Numbered from the stretch's first letter, positions 1 through 9,860 are shown. The stretch: DNA of 64,000 nucleotides from Pseudoroseicyclus_A sp041714655 (GCF_041714655.1 NZ_CP168219.1:2232001-2296000); one strand, 5' to 3'. Notes: generated from the letters alone by a model not told the origin. A program made the numbers and translations.

Positions 1-911
<911 letters not shown>

Positions 912-915
<4 letters not shown>

Positions 916-1763
916 TGGGGCTCCTCCTCAAGATCCGTGATCGCCGATTCGGGTGGCCCGGGGCAAGGATCGGGGCAAGGATCGGGGTCCTCCACGAACC
1001 GCCCGAGCCCGCCGGCGCCGGCGCGCAGCCAGGCGAGGTCGGTCTCGGTCTGCTCCGCGAGGGCGCCCGCCTCGTCTTCGGTGAAGAGCGCCGCGCCCTC
1101 TGGCCGGGCGTTGTGCACGGGTGCGGGCTCGGCTGGCGCGTCAGGATCCTCTGCGACGCCGAGGAGCGCCGCCGCCGCCGCCGGCCGGGCGGCGAAGGCC
1201 TCGGACCAGATCGTCAGCGGGGCGCCGGGGAAGGCGGCGGCGATCTCCGTCACCACCTCGCGCCAGCCGCGCGGGGCAATGGCGATCTCCATCAGCGCCT
1301 GGCGGTCGGGCATCGGCGCGCCGCGGGTGGCGAGCACGGCAAGGGCCGAGGGCCACCAGTCCTCCAGCGGCCGGATGGCGAGCCCGAGGCGCAGCGCCCG
1401 CCCCTCGAGCGCCGGCGCGAGGCGGCCGAGCCAGTCGCCCGGCGCCGGATAGAGCGCCCGGGAGCGCAGGCAGTGGCGCATGGTGCCGAGGAGGTTCTCT
1501 TCCGACAGGATCAGGCGGGTGATCCCGCGATCCTCCAGCCGCGCAAGCTCCTCGCCGATCCGCCGGTGCGCGGCACTAACGACCTCGGGCGGCGCCTTGC
1601 CCGGCGTGCCGTCGAGACCGAGGAGCCAGCCGCCGCGGCGCGTGTCGTCCGGCAGCCAGAGCGCGGTGCCCTCGGCGAGAAGGCCCGCGCGGCGGGCAGC
1701 GAGGTGGCGCTGCAGCGTGGTGCTGCCCGTCCGGTGCGCGCCGAGATGCAGGATGATCTCCAG
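912..1763 (-). CDS. sulfotransferase-like P-loop protein with probable CTG start
   Basis: About 283 residues if translation starts at the CTG at 1763. The N-terminus then reads 'EIILHLGAHRTGSTTLQRH', which matches the PAPS-binding P-loop region of bacterial sulfotransferase-family proteins (G8, R11, G13, S14, T15). An upstream in-frame TAG lies near 1823, and no ATG, GTG or TTG occurs before the ATG at 1481, which would delete the P-loop. A GGGAGG ribosome site (1772-1777, read on the minus strand) stands eight bases before the CTG, so CTG fits best. The C-terminus is low-complexity (DPDPCPDPCP). The stop overlaps the mutase start. The substrate is unknown. The family call rests mainly on the P-loop. 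Confidence 0.7.
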
Positions 1764-1872
1764 CCGTGCGTCCTCCCTGCCCTCAGGCGGCCCGGCGATG
1801 CCGCGGGCCCGGTAAATTTCTCTCTAGCGGCGGAGAGATACCCTTCGCAAGCGCCCCCCCGCCCCCTATATC

Positions 1873-2352
1873 ATGAGCATGAGAGCAGCCCTCCGCCTGA
1901 TTTCGGCCGCCGTCCTGGCGCTGGCGCCCCTGGCCGCGCAGGCGCAAGACGAGGATGTGATCGCGATCTGGCGGGAGGATCCGCTGCGCGTCTTCTCCGG
2001 CGAAGAGATCGACATGGACGCGCTGCAATATCGCGCCCGGCCGCTCATCATCTTCGCCGACAGCCCGTTCGACCCGAATTTCGCCGAGCAGATGGAGCTG
2101 ATCGAGGCGGGGTGGAATGATCTCGTCGCCCGCGACGTGATCGTCATCACCGATACCGACCCCGATGCGGAAACCGAGGTGCGCCAGACCTTCCGGCCGC
2201 GCGGCTTCGTGATGATCCTCATCGGCAAGGACGGCCGCATCGCCCAGCGCAAGCCCGCGCCCTGGGCCACCCGCGAGATCGCCCATGCGATCGACAAGCT
2301 GCCCCTGAGGCAGCAGGAGATCCGCGAGACGGGGACCTTGGGCGGGCGCTGA
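1873..2352 (+). CDS. DUF4174-like secreted protein
   Basis: 159 residues with an N-terminal signal peptide (about 1-24, 'AALRLISAAVLALAPLAAQA') and then a small thioredoxin-fold-like domain. Recognisable stretches are 'RPLIIFADSPFDPNF', 'DVIVITDTDP' and 'GFVMILIGKDGRIAQRK', as in the DUF4174 family. No CXXC motif is present, so redox activity is unlikely. Two in-frame ATGs (1873 and 1879) are possible starts and neither has a strong ribosome site. It is transcribed away from the sulfotransferase-like gene and is followed by a repeat cluster. Function unknown; probably periplasmic. Confidence 0.75.
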   Translation: MSMRAALRLISAAVLALAPLAAQAQDEDVIAIWREDPLRVFSGEEIDMDALQYRARPLIIFADSPFDPNFAEQMELIEAGWNDLVARDVIVITDTDPDAETEVRQTFRPRGFVMILIGKDGRIAQRKPAPWATREIAHAIDKLPLRQQEIRETGTLGGR

Positions 2353-2396
2353 GCGGGCTGGGGTGCACCCCCCGCGCCTGACGCGTTCCGCCCCCC

Positions 2397-2609
2397 GTAG
2401 GGTGGGTCTCCCACCCACCGCCCGCGCAACGCCCGTTCTGTGCCCCCGCCCGGTGCGCGCCGCAGGCGCAGGGCGAGCGCCGGCCCGGCCCGCGGGCTGG
2501 CGCTCTGGTGAGGCTGGGCGATCGCTCGGAGCGGGGAGGCTTGTTGCACCATAAAGCACGCTGTCCAGCCGTTGGAGCGCCACCCCCCGGGCCGGCGCTC
2601 GCCCTGCGC
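2397..2609. repeat. repeat cluster A: small palindrome plus paired-palindrome element
   Basis: 2397-2420 is a small palindrome (GTAGGGTGGG..CCCACCCACC). 2466-2609 is a 144-bp element with a perfect 21-bp terminal inverted repeat (2466-2486 and 2589-2609, beginning GCGCAGGGCGAGCGCCGG). Each end contains a GAGCGCC..GGCGCTC-type palindrome and the middle carries GCACCATAAAGC, so this copy is inverted relative to copies B, E and F. The cluster fills most of the gap between the convergent DUF4174 and pccA genes. I see no coding sequence in it. Confidence 0.85.
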
Positions 2610-2730
2610 GGCACCGGTGGGATCGGCTGAGAGGGGCGCGGGTGGCGCCCGCCAGCTCCCGTAGTCGCATAGCGGCCTCCGACGGCGGCGCCCCACGCAA
2701 TCGGGAGGCCTGCCCTCAGGCCCCCCCCCC

Positions 2731-4728
2731 TCACTCGAACTCCAGGATCACCGCATCCACCGCGAGGCTGTCGCCCTCCGCGACGTTGACCTTGGCCACC
2801 ACGCCCTGCCGCTCGGCGCGCAGGATGTTCTCCATCTTCATCGCCTCGACGGTGCAGAGCGGCTGGCCCTCCTCCACCGTGTCGCCCGGCCCCACGTTCA
2901 GCTTCACCATCAGCCCCGGCATCGGGCAGAGGAGCAGCTTCGAGGTGTCGGGCGGCAGCTTCTTTGGCATCAGCGCCGCCAGCTCCGCCTGGCGGGGCGG
3001 CATGACGCGGGTCTTGAGGTCGGCCCCGCCCGTTCGCAGGCGGAAGCCGAGCGGCATCGGCTCGACCTTGAGGAGGAGCGGCAGGCCGCCGACCTCCAGC
3101 CGCGCAAGGCTCTGCCCCGGCGCCCAGGCGCCGGTGACGCGGAGCGTCTCGCCCCCCTCGAAGGTGACATCCGTCCCCTCCGGCTCGGCCGCGAGGCTCA
3201 CCTCGAAGCGGGCATCCTGAAGCGTCACGACGAAATCGTCGCCCAGCGTCCGCCGGTGGTTGTCGAGCCGGCCCGAGATGCGGGTGCGGCGGATCTCGGC
3301 GATGCGGTGCATGGCCGCCGCCGCCGCCGCCACGCGGCGGAGCTCCGCCTCCGGCAGCTCCACCCCGGCGAAGCCCTCCGGCCATTCCTTGGCGATAAAG
3401 GCCGTGGTCATCTCGCCGGCCTGGAACTTCGGATGCGCCATCACGGCGGAGAGGAACGGCAGGTTGTGGCCGATGCCCTCCAGCTCGAAGCCGTCGAGCG
3501 CCTCGGCCATCGCGGCCACGGCCTTCTCGCGCGTCGGCGCCCAGGTGCAGAGCTTGGCGATCATGGGGTCGTAGAACATCGAGATCTCGCCCCCCTCGGT
3601 CACGCCGGTGTCGTTGCGCACCGCAAGCTCCGGCCCCGCCTCCGCCGCCGGGGGGCGATAGCGGGTGAGCCGGCCGATGGAGGGCAGGAAGTTGCGATAG
3701 GGATCCTCGGCATAGAGCCGCGATTCGATAGCCCAGCCGTTGATCTTGAGATCGCCTTGCGAGAACCCGAGCGGCTCGCCCCGCGCCACGCGGATCATCT
3801 GCTCGACGAGGTCCACGCCGGTGATGAGCTCCGTCACCGGATGCTCCACCTGAAGCCGCGTGTTCATCTCGAGGAAGTAGAAGTTACGCTCGCCATCGAC
3901 GATGAACTCCACCGTCCCGGCGCTCTGGTAGCCGACGGCCTGCGCCAGGGCGACGGCCTCGGCGCCCATGGCGGCCCGCGTCGCCTCGTCGAGGAAGGGC
4001 GAGGGCGCCTCTTCCACCACTTTCTGGTTGCGCCGCTGGATCGAGCATTCCCGCTCGTGCAGGTAGACGGCATTGCCGTGGCTGTCCGCCAGCACCTGGA
4101 TCTCGATATGCCGCGGCTGGGTCACGAATTTCTCGATGAAGATGCGGTCGTCCCCGAAGCTCGCCGCCGCTTCGCGCCGGCTGCTCTCGAAGCCCTCGCG
4201 CGCCTCGGCCTCGTCCCAGGCGATGCGCATCCCCTTGCCGCCGCCGCCCGCCGAGGCCTTGATCATCACCGGATAGCCGATCTCGCCGGCAATCTTCGCC
4301 GCCTCCTCCGCATCCGCAATGAGCCCCATGTAGCCGGGCACGGTCGAGACCCCCGCCTCGGCGGCGATCTTCTTGGAGGTGATCTTGTCGCCCATCGCCT
4401 CGATGGCCCCGGGCGGCGGGCCGACGAAGGTGACGCCCGCCTCGGCGAGCGCCTTGGCGAACTTCGGGTTCTCGGAGAGGAAGCCGTAACCCGGATGCAC
4501 CGCGTCGGCGCCGGAGGCGCGCACGGCCTCCATCACCCGCGCGATGTCGATATAGCTCTCCGCCGCCGGCGAGGGGCCGATATGGATCGCCTCGTCCGCC
4601 TCGGCCACATGCAGGGCGCGCCGGTCGGCATCGGAATAGATGGCGACGGTCGGGATGCCCATGGCGCGGGCGGTGCGGATGATCCGGCAGGCGATCTCGC
4701 CCCGGTTGGCGATCAGGAGCTTCTTCAC
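2731..4728 (-). CDS. pccA: propionyl-CoA carboxylase, biotin-carboxylase/carrier (alpha) subunit
   Basis: Carboxylates its own biotin with bicarbonate and ATP for transfer to propionyl-CoA by PccB. The 665 residues cover a biotin carboxylase domain (about 1-450, with 'ANRGEIACRIIRTA', glycine-rich ATP-grasp loop 'KASAGGGGKGMR' and 'EMNTRLQVEHPVTE'), a BT linker domain, and a C-terminal biotin carrier with the attachment motif EAMKM (lysine about 631). The start is GTG at 4728, with AAGGGG upstream. Length and domain order match alphaproteobacterial PccA. An acetyl-CoA carboxylase alpha chain is less likely because BT and carrier domains are fused and pccB and the mutase are adjacent. Confidence 0.96.
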   Translation of the reverse strand: MKKLLIANRGEIACRIIRTARAMGIPTVAIYSDADRRALHVAEADEAIHIGPSPAAESYIDIARVMEAVRASGADAVHPGYGFLSENPKFAKALAEAGVTFVGPPPGAIEAMGDKITSKKIAAEAGVSTVPGYMGLIADAEEAAKIAGEIGYPVMIKASAGGGGKGMRIAWDEAEAREGFESSRREAAASFGDDRIFIEKFVTQPRHIEIQVLADSHGNAVYLHERECSIQRRNQKVVEEAPSPFLDEATRAAMGAEAVALAQAVGYQSAGTVEFIVDGERNFYFLEMNTRLQVEHPVTELITGVDLVEQMIRVARGEPLGFSQGDLKINGWAIESRLYAEDPYRNFLPSIGRLTRYRPPAAEAGPELAVRNDTGVTEGGEISMFYDPMIAKLCTWAPTREKAVAAMAEALDGFELEGIGHNLPFLSAVMAHPKFQAGEMTTAFIAKEWPEGFAGVELPEAELRRVAAAAAAMHRIAEIRRTRISGRLDNHRRTLGDDFVVTLQDARFEVSLAAEPEGTDVTFEGGETLRVTGAWAPGQSLARLEVGGLPLLLKVEPMPLGFRLRTGGADLKTRVMPPRQAELAALMPKKLPPDTSKLLLCPMPGLMVKLNVGPGDTVEEGQPLCTVEAMKMENILRAERQGVVAKVNVAEGDSLAVDAVILEFE

Positions 4729-4754
4729 CCTTTTGGTCCCCTTACATGACGAAA

Positions 4755-4780
4755 CCGCCGAGGCCCGAGGGCCCCGGCGG
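4755..4780 (-). terminator. intrinsic terminator-like hairpin after the small lipoprotein gene
   Basis: Read on the minus strand, a stem of about 11 G+C-rich pairs (CCGCCGGGGCCC against GGGCCTCGGCGG) is followed by TTTCGTC. It lies 50 bases after the lipoprotein stop and just before pccA, so it should separate the two transcripts. Confidence 0.65.
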
Positions 4781-4830
4781 CTTCCATGGTCTTCAACGAG
4801 GGGCGGCGACGCCCCCTGCCTTGGTCGGCC

Positions 4831-5058
4831 TCAGCAGGCGCCGAAGCTGTTGGCGACGGCGCCAGCGCCGGCACCGATGAGGCCCGCGCCCACGGCTTCG
4901 CGCGCGTCGGCGCCGTTGAGCATCTGCGAGCCGGCGTAGAGCGCGGCGCCGGTGGCGGCGCAGTCAGCAGCCGAGGTCTGGTTCGGGTCATAGGCGCAGC
5001 CGGCAACACCGCCGGCCAGAGCCACGAGCAGAACGGAAGTCTTGAACATCTTGGGCAT
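4831..5058 (-). CDS. small glycine-rich lipoprotein
   Basis: 75 residues. The signal peptide ends in a lipobox (GGVAGC, cysteine 21), so the mature protein is a lipid-anchored peptide of about 55 residues. The C-terminal half, 'AVGAGLIGAGAGAVANSFGA', is glycine- and alanine-rich, like a glycine-zipper membrane segment. A GAGAAGA ribosome site precedes the ATG. It sits between the pcc small genes and pccA and is isolated by a hairpin downstream. Similar small lipoproteins are common in Rhodobacterales; function unknown. Confidence 0.75.
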   Translation of the reverse strand: MPKMFKTSVLLVALAGGVAGCAYDPNQTSAADCAATGAALYAGSQMLNGADAREAVGAGLIGAGAGAVANSFGAC

Positions 5059-5163
5059 GGGTCTTCTCCTGTCGATATGGCCTCAAGCTGGGGCGATCCT
5101 GCCACGCGGCAAGTCGCCCGCCAAGTCACCACCGCAATTCCGTGCTGACATGCAATAACAACG

Positions 5164-5188
5164 CCCGGATTCCTCTGAAAAGTCCGGG
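5164..5188 (-). terminator. possible terminator downstream of the pccB operon
   Basis: CCCGGA..TCCGGG forms a six-pair stem with a 13-base loop. On the minus strand it is followed by the T-rich CGTTGTTATT. It lies about 200 bases after the last small gene of the pccB group. Otherwise 5059-5395 holds no gene I can support; it must contain the lipoprotein promoter, but no clear -35/-10 pair stands out. Confidence 0.4.
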
Positions 5189-5395
5189 TTTCGGCGGCGG
5201 ATTGCCACCCCCTGCCGGGCGGAATGCAATGCCCCCGCGTCACGGAATCACAGGCCCGGCGGCGGCGCCCCGCCCCAACAGGGCAAGGGAATCGCTGCCG
5301 CTCGCCCCTCCGACCCTCGCCAGCAGACGCCCGGCCGCGACGGCTCGGCGCCGGGGCCGGCCGCGCAGCGGCGAAATCGCGCCGCTCCGCCCGTC

Positions 5396-5740
5396 TCACT
5401 CGAAGGCCTCGGGGAAGGCGATCTCCGCCTTCTGCCGGTCGATGCGCAGGAGTGCATCGTAGCTCTCGGGGTCGAAATCCTCCTCCGCCGGCACGACCTC
5501 GCGCCCAAAGAGCCAGGAGAGCCGCCCCGCATCGAGATTGCCGCGCACGAAGGGCTCCTCGCCGAAATGCGCCCAGAGCGCGGCCATGAAGGTGAGATCC
5601 GCCAGCCGGTCGGCGTGGCGCCGGTCGGCATAGCGCTCGCGGGCGATGAGCTTGGTGGCGCCGGCCTTGTTGGCGCGGCGGATGGTGAACTGGAAATCCG
5701 TCCCCGTCAGGCGGCCGGGAAAGCCGCGGTGCTTTTCCAT
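5396..5740 (-). CDS. conserved small protein of the pcc locus, unknown function
   Basis: 114 residues starting at the ATG at 5740, which overlaps the upstream stop by one base (TGATG), so the two genes are translationally coupled. The sequence is charged and soluble ('GTDFQFTIRRANKAGATKLI', 'FDPESYDALLRIDRQKAEIA') with no signal peptide or membrane segment. A gene of this kind between pccB and pccA recurs in Rhodobacterales, which suggests a link to the carboxylase, but I recognise no domain. A longer reading in the same frame runs through the upstream gene and is not credible. Confidence 0.7.
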   Translation of the reverse strand: MEKHRGFPGRLTGTDFQFTIRRANKAGATKLIARERYADRRHADRLADLTFMAALWAHFGEEPFVRGNLDAGRLSWLFGREVVPAEEDFDPESYDALLRIDRQKAEIAFPEAFE

Positions 5741-6102
5741 CAGAACAGCTCCCAGATGCAGGCGCCGTCCTCGACGCGGTAGGCTTCGAAGAACTGCACG
5801 GCCTCGGGCACGATGGCGCCGAAGGGCAGCTCGCGGTCGGAGAGCGAGATGACGATCTCGCTCGGGGTGATCTCGCTGCCCTCGAGCGCCGGCAGGGCGA
5901 GGTTGTCGCAGAGCCACTGGAAGTCGCCCGCGATCGCCTCGAAATCATCGGCGGTGAGGTCTTCGGAGACGAAGCGCAGCCGCGCCGTCCCCTCCTCGAG
6001 CACCACGTCGAAGATGCGCCAGGGATGGCCGGAGGGGGCGGTGACATCCTGCGCGGCAGCGGGGAGCGCGGCGAGAAGGAGGAGAGGCAGAAGGCGTTTC
6101 AT
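5740..6102 (-). CDS. small secreted protein (DUF6497-like)
   Basis: 120 residues with a clear signal peptide (MKRLLPLLLLAALPAAAQ) and a mature domain of about 100 residues with two cysteines ('QWLCDNLALPAL', 'EDGACIWELF') that could form a disulfide. It resembles the DUF6497 family seen in Rhodobacterales; that name is from memory and tentative. It starts ten bases after the pccB stop and overlaps the next gene, so it belongs to the pccB operon. Why a periplasmic protein is cotranscribed with a cytoplasmic carboxylase is unclear. Confidence 0.72.
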   Translation of the reverse strand: MKRLLPLLLLAALPAAAQDVTAPSGHPWRIFDVVLEEGTARLRFVSEDLTADDFEAIAGDFQWLCDNLALPALEGSEITPSEIVISLSDRELPFGAIVPEAVQFFEAYRVEDGACIWELF

Positions 6103-6111
6103 GACAACGAC

Positions 6112-7644
6112 CTAGAGGGGGATGTTGCCATGCTTCTTCCAGGGCGATTGCTGCTGCTTGCCCCGAAGGCCCGCGAAGGCCCGGCAGAGCCGGCGCCGCG
6201 TGGAATGCGGCATGATCACCTCGTCGATGAAGCCCTTCTCGGCCGCGACGAAGGGGTTGGCGAAGCGGTCCTCGTAATCCTTCGTGCGGGCGGCGATCTG
6301 CTCGGGGTCGCCGAGCTCGCTCCGGTAGAGGATCTCGACCGCGCCCTTCGCGCCCATCACCGCAATCTCCGCCGTCGGCCAGGCGTAATTCACATCGCCC
6401 CGCAAGTGCTTGGAAGACATGACGTCATAGGCGCCGCCATAGGCCTTGCGGGTGATGAGCGTCACCTTCGGCACCGTCGCCTCGCCATAGGCGAAAAGGA
6501 GCTTCGCCCCGTGCTTGATGACGCCGCCATATTCCTGCGCCGTCCCCGGCATGAAGCCCGGCACGTCGACCAGCGTCAGAAGCGGGATCTCGAAGGCATC
6601 GCAGAAGCGCACGAACCGCGCCGCCTTGCGGGAGGCGTCGATGTCGAGGCAGCCGGCGAGCACCATCGGCTGGTTGGCCACCACGCCGACGGGCCGCCCC
6701 TCCATGCGGATGAAACCGGTGACGATGTTGCGGGCGAACTCCTCCTGGATCTCGAAGAAATCGCCCTCGTCGGCCAGTTTGTGGATCAGCTCCTTCATGT
6801 CGTAGGGCTGGTTGGGGTTCTCGGGGATCAGGCTGTCGAGGCTGGGCTCCAGCCGCTCCACATCATCGTGGAAGGGGCGGAGGGGGGGCTTCTCGCGGTT
6901 AGAGAGCGGCAGGAAATCGACCAGCCGCCGCACCTCGGCCAGCGCCTCGACGTCGTTGTCATAGGCGCCATCGGCGACGGAGGAGCGGCGGGTATGCGTC
7001 GTGGCGCCGCCGAGCTCCTCGGCGGTGACCACCTCGTTCGTGACCGTCTTCACCACGTCGGGGCCGGTGACGAACATGTAGGAGCTGTCCTTCACCATGA
7101 AGATGAAATCCGTCATCGCCGGGGAATAGACGGCGCCCCCGGCGCAGGGCCCCATGATGACCGAGATCTGCGGCACGACCCCGCTCGCCATGATGTTCCG
7201 CTGGAAGACCTCGGCATAGCCGGCGAGGCTCGCCACGCCCTCCTGGATGCGGGCGCCGCCCGAATCGTTCAACCCGATGACCGGCGCGCCGTTCTGCATG
7301 GCCATGTCCATGACCTTGCAGATCTTCTGGGCATGGGTCTCGGAGAGCGAGCCGCCGAAGACGGTGAAATCCTGGGAATAGACATAGACCTGCCGGCCGT
7401 TGACGGTGCCCCAGCCGGTCACCACGCCGTCGCCCGCGGGCCGCTGCCCGGCCATGCCGAAATCGGTGGCCCGGTGAGCCACGAACATGTCCCATTCCTC
7501 GAAGGAGCCCTCGTCGAGCAGAAGCTCGATCCGCTCCCGCGCGGTGAGCTTGCCCTTGCCGTGCTGCGCCGCCACCCGCGCCGCGCCGCCCCCGGCCCGC
7601 GCCTCTGCGCGCCGCGCCTCCAGTTCCGCCAGAATGTCCTGCAT
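6112..7644 (-). CDS. pccB: propionyl-CoA carboxylase, carboxyltransferase (beta) subunit
   Basis: Transfers the carboxyl group from biotin on PccA to propionyl-CoA, giving methylmalonyl-CoA. The 510 residues form two crotonase-fold halves. Visible signatures are 'NDSGGARIQEGVASLAGYAE' and 'GPCAGGAVYSPAMTDFIFMV' in the first half, and 'LVDVPGFMPGTAQEYGGVI', 'TRKAYGGAYDVMSSK' and 'WPTAEIAVMGAKGAVEI' in the second. The length is normal for PccB. GGGAGG stands seven bases before the ATG. It is the first gene of a coupled cluster with two small genes; pccA lies 1.4 kb downstream on the same strand. No TTTGCAAA-type PccR site is visible upstream. Confidence 0.96.
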   Translation of the reverse strand: MQDILAELEARRAEARAGGGAARVAAQHGKGKLTARERIELLLDEGSFEEWDMFVAHRATDFGMAGQRPAGDGVVTGWGTVNGRQVYVYSQDFTVFGGSLSETHAQKICKVMDMAMQNGAPVIGLNDSGGARIQEGVASLAGYAEVFQRNIMASGVVPQISVIMGPCAGGAVYSPAMTDFIFMVKDSSYMFVTGPDVVKTVTNEVVTAEELGGATTHTRRSSVADGAYDNDVEALAEVRRLVDFLPLSNREKPPLRPFHDDVERLEPSLDSLIPENPNQPYDMKELIHKLADEGDFFEIQEEFARNIVTGFIRMEGRPVGVVANQPMVLAGCLDIDASRKAARFVRFCDAFEIPLLTLVDVPGFMPGTAQEYGGVIKHGAKLLFAYGEATVPKVTLITRKAYGGAYDVMSSKHLRGDVNYAWPTAEIAVMGAKGAVEILYRSELGDPEQIAARTKDYEDRFANPFVAAEKGFIDEVIMPHSTRRRLCRAFAGLRGKQQQSPWKKHGNIPL

Positions 7645-7879
7645 GCACCGGCCTCCCTGCCGCCCGATCCCCCGGTCTTAGCCTCTCGGGGCCCCTGCCC
7701 CAACCGGAAATCGCTGCAGGCGGCGGCCCGGCCGGCGCGGCGCGCGCCCGGCAACCGTCCGGCTGCGCCCCGCCCCCCGCCCACCGCAGGGATGCACCCC
7801 TGCCCGCCGGCGCCCGCGCCCGCCAGCGATCGAACAGTCAATGCCAGTGCGCCGCCCCCGACCTCCTCCTCGCCCTCGC

Positions 7880-7937
7880 TTTCTTCCAAGTACTCCGGGG
7901 GGAGTCGCCGTTCAGGCGACGGGGGGCAGCGCCCCCC
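7880..7937. repeat. intergenic hairpin repeat, GTATTT/GACTCCCC family (copy 1)
   Basis: Reads TTTCTTCCAAGTACTCCGGG, then a GTCGCC..GGCGAC hairpin (7904-7920) and a GGGGGGC-AGC-GCCCCCC hairpin (7921-7937). The same order recurs at 32225-32296, and reversed at 39913-39974. The rest of 7645-8145 is G+C-rich sequence with no gene, apart from the likely pccB promoter region. Confidence 0.7.
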
Positions 7938-8145
7938 GGCCCCGCCGGCCAACGGGCGCCACCTGGCCCCGGCGACAGGCAGCGCCGGGCGGGCCGGGGT
8001 GGGTGGGCGGGAGGCCTGCCCGGCGCTGCCTGTCGCCGCCCCGCACTAAACCCCCGACCCGCCTTTGACCCCACCCTTGAGCCCGCCTCCGCCCGGCCCT
8101 ATCGTCGCGCGCCGGCGCCGCGCCGGCGTCAGCTCCGGCCCTGCC

Positions 8146-8511
8146 ATGACCCTCCCCGTTCCCCTCGTCACCATCGGGCTTCTGGCCCTGTCCAACGTCT
8201 TCATGACCTTCGCCTGGTACGGGCATCTGAAGTTCAAGGCGGCGCCGCTCCTCGTCGTCATCTTCGTCGCATGGGGCATCGCGCTCTTCGAATACATGCT
8301 GCAGGTGCCCGCCAACCGCATCGGCCACGGCCGCTTCTCGGCGGCGGAGCTGAAGACGATCCAGGAGGTCCTCTCCCTCACCATCTTCTGCGCTTTCTCG
8401 GCGCTCTGGCTGGGCGAGCCGATCCGGCCCGCGCATATCCTCGGCTTCAGCCTCATTGCGCTCGGCGCCGGGGTGATCTTCCTCGCCCCCGGGCTCCCGG
8501 CGGGCGATTGA
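8146..8511 (+). CDS. DMT-type small membrane protein (DUF486 family)
   Basis: 121 residues with four predicted membrane segments ('VTIGLLALSNVFMTFAWYGH', 'LLVVIFVAWGIALFEYML', 'VLSLTIFCAFSALWL', 'LGFSLIALGAGVIFL'). The pattern 'FMTFAWYGHLK', 'EYMLQVPANRIG' and 'SAAELKTIQEV' is typical of DUF486, a relative of small multidrug and drug/metabolite transporters. I chose the ATG at 8146 because the reading frame upstream is low-complexity proline/arginine sequence. The substrate is unknown. The MFS gene follows 31 bases later on the same strand. Confidence 0.85.
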   Translation: MTLPVPLVTIGLLALSNVFMTFAWYGHLKFKAAPLLVVIFVAWGIALFEYMLQVPANRIGHGRFSAAELKTIQEVLSLTIFCAFSALWLGEPIRPAHILGFSLIALGAGVIFLAPGLPAGD

Positions 8512-8542
8512 CCCCGGCCCCGCCAGACCCTAGGCCTCGTAC

Positions 8543-9796
8543 ATGACAGCCTCCCCGCCCGCTGCCCGCGAGACCCCGGCCGCCCGCCCGACCGTGCGCT
8601 TTCTCGACCGGCAGACGCCGCCCCATATCCTGACGCTGACGCTCATCGCCTCGATGTCGGCGCTCTCCATGTCGATCTTCCTGCCCTCGCTCGCTGCCAT
8701 GGCGAACGAGTTCGGGGCGGATTACGGGGTGATGCAGCTCGCCGTCTCGGGCTATCTGGGCACGACCGCGGTTGTGCAGCTCTTCATCGGCCCGATCTCG
8801 GACCGCGTCGGGCGGCGGCCGGTGGTGATCGCCGCGCTCGGGATCTTCGTCATCGCGACCATCGGCTGCGCCCTCGCGCCCACGACGGGTACCTTCCTCG
8901 CCTGCCGGATGCTGCAGGCCGTCGTCGCCTCCTGCATGGCGCTCTCCCGCGCCATCGTGCGCGACATGGTGCCGGCCGAGCAGGCCGCCTCGATGCTGGG
9001 CTATGTGACGATGGGCATGGCGCTGGTGCCGATGATCGCGCCGACCCTTGGCGGCACGGTCGATGAGTTCTTCGGCTGGCGCGCCGTCTTCTGGCTTCTT
9101 GCCCTCTTCGGCGTCGGGATGATCGCGCTCTGCTGGCGCGACCAGGGCGAGACGCTGGCCGGCGGCCGCGGCCTGACGTTCCGCGCCCAGGTGCGCAACT
9201 ATCCCGAGCTCCTCGGCTCCCGCCGGTTCTGGGGCTATGTGGTCTGCGCCGCTGCCGGCTCCGGCGCCTTCTTCGCGCTCCTCGGCGGGGCGAGCTATGT
9301 GGCGCATGACCTCTTCGGCCTCTCGCCGATGATGACCGGCATCGCCGTCGGCTCGCCGGCGCTCGGCTATGCGGCGGGGAATTTCCTCACCGGCCGCTTC
9401 GCCACCCGCGCCGGGATCAACGCCATGTGCCTCGCCGGCACGCTGACCTCGACGCTCGGCCTCGCCGCGGCGCTGATAGCCGCCTATCTCTTCGAGCCCT
9501 CGCCGCTCCTCTTCTTCGGCTTCATGCCGCTCCTCGGCCTCGGCAACGGCATGATGATGCCCTCCGCCACCGCCGGCTCGCTTTCGGTGCGGCCGGAGCT
9601 CGCCGGCACCGCCTCCGGCCTCGGCATGGCCATCGCCATCGGCGGCGGCGCGGTGCTCTCGGCGCTGGCGGGGGCGCTCCTCTCCGGCGCCGGCAATGCG
9701 CTGCCGCTGCAATGGATCATGGAGCTCTCGAGCATCGTCTCGCTCCTCTCGATCCTCCTCGTCATCCGCCGCGAGCGCGCCCTCGCGGCCGCCTGA
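8543..9796 (+). CDS. MFS multidrug efflux transporter, Bcr/CflA type
   Basis: 417 residues with 12 predicted membrane helices. The motif-A loop between helices 2 and 3 reads 'GPISDRVGRRPVVIAALG', and 'RAIVRDMVPAEQAASMLGYV' and 'APTLGGTVDEFFGWRAVFWL' are characteristic of the Bcr/CflA drug:proton antiporters of the inner membrane. It probably exports a toxic compound. The short gap after the DUF486 gene suggests they share a transcript. No regulator is adjacent. Confidence 0.9.
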   Translation: MTASPPAARETPAARPTVRFLDRQTPPHILTLTLIASMSALSMSIFLPSLAAMANEFGADYGVMQLAVSGYLGTTAVVQLFIGPISDRVGRRPVVIAALGIFVIATIGCALAPTTGTFLACRMLQAVVASCMALSRAIVRDMVPAEQAASMLGYVTMGMALVPMIAPTLGGTVDEFFGWRAVFWLLALFGVGMIALCWRDQGETLAGGRGLTFRAQVRNYPELLGSRRFWGYVVCAAAGSGAFFALLGGASYVAHDLFGLSPMMTGIAVGSPALGYAAGNFLTGRFATRAGINAMCLAGTLTSTLGLAAALIAAYLFEPSPLLFFGFMPLLGLGNGMMMPSATAGSLSVRPELAGTASGLGMAIAIGGGAVLSALAGALLSGAGNALPLQWIMELSSIVSLLSILLVIRRERALAAA

Positions 9797-9860
9797 CCGG
9801 CTTGCCATTCCCGGCGCGCCGCCCCAGTCTCGCGCCGGAGCGCATCAGGAAGGGAGCCCC

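Noticed and set aside
7645..7860. PccR (TTTGCAAA-type) operator upstream of pccB
   Set aside because: No TTTGCAAA or close variant is visible in the upstream region.
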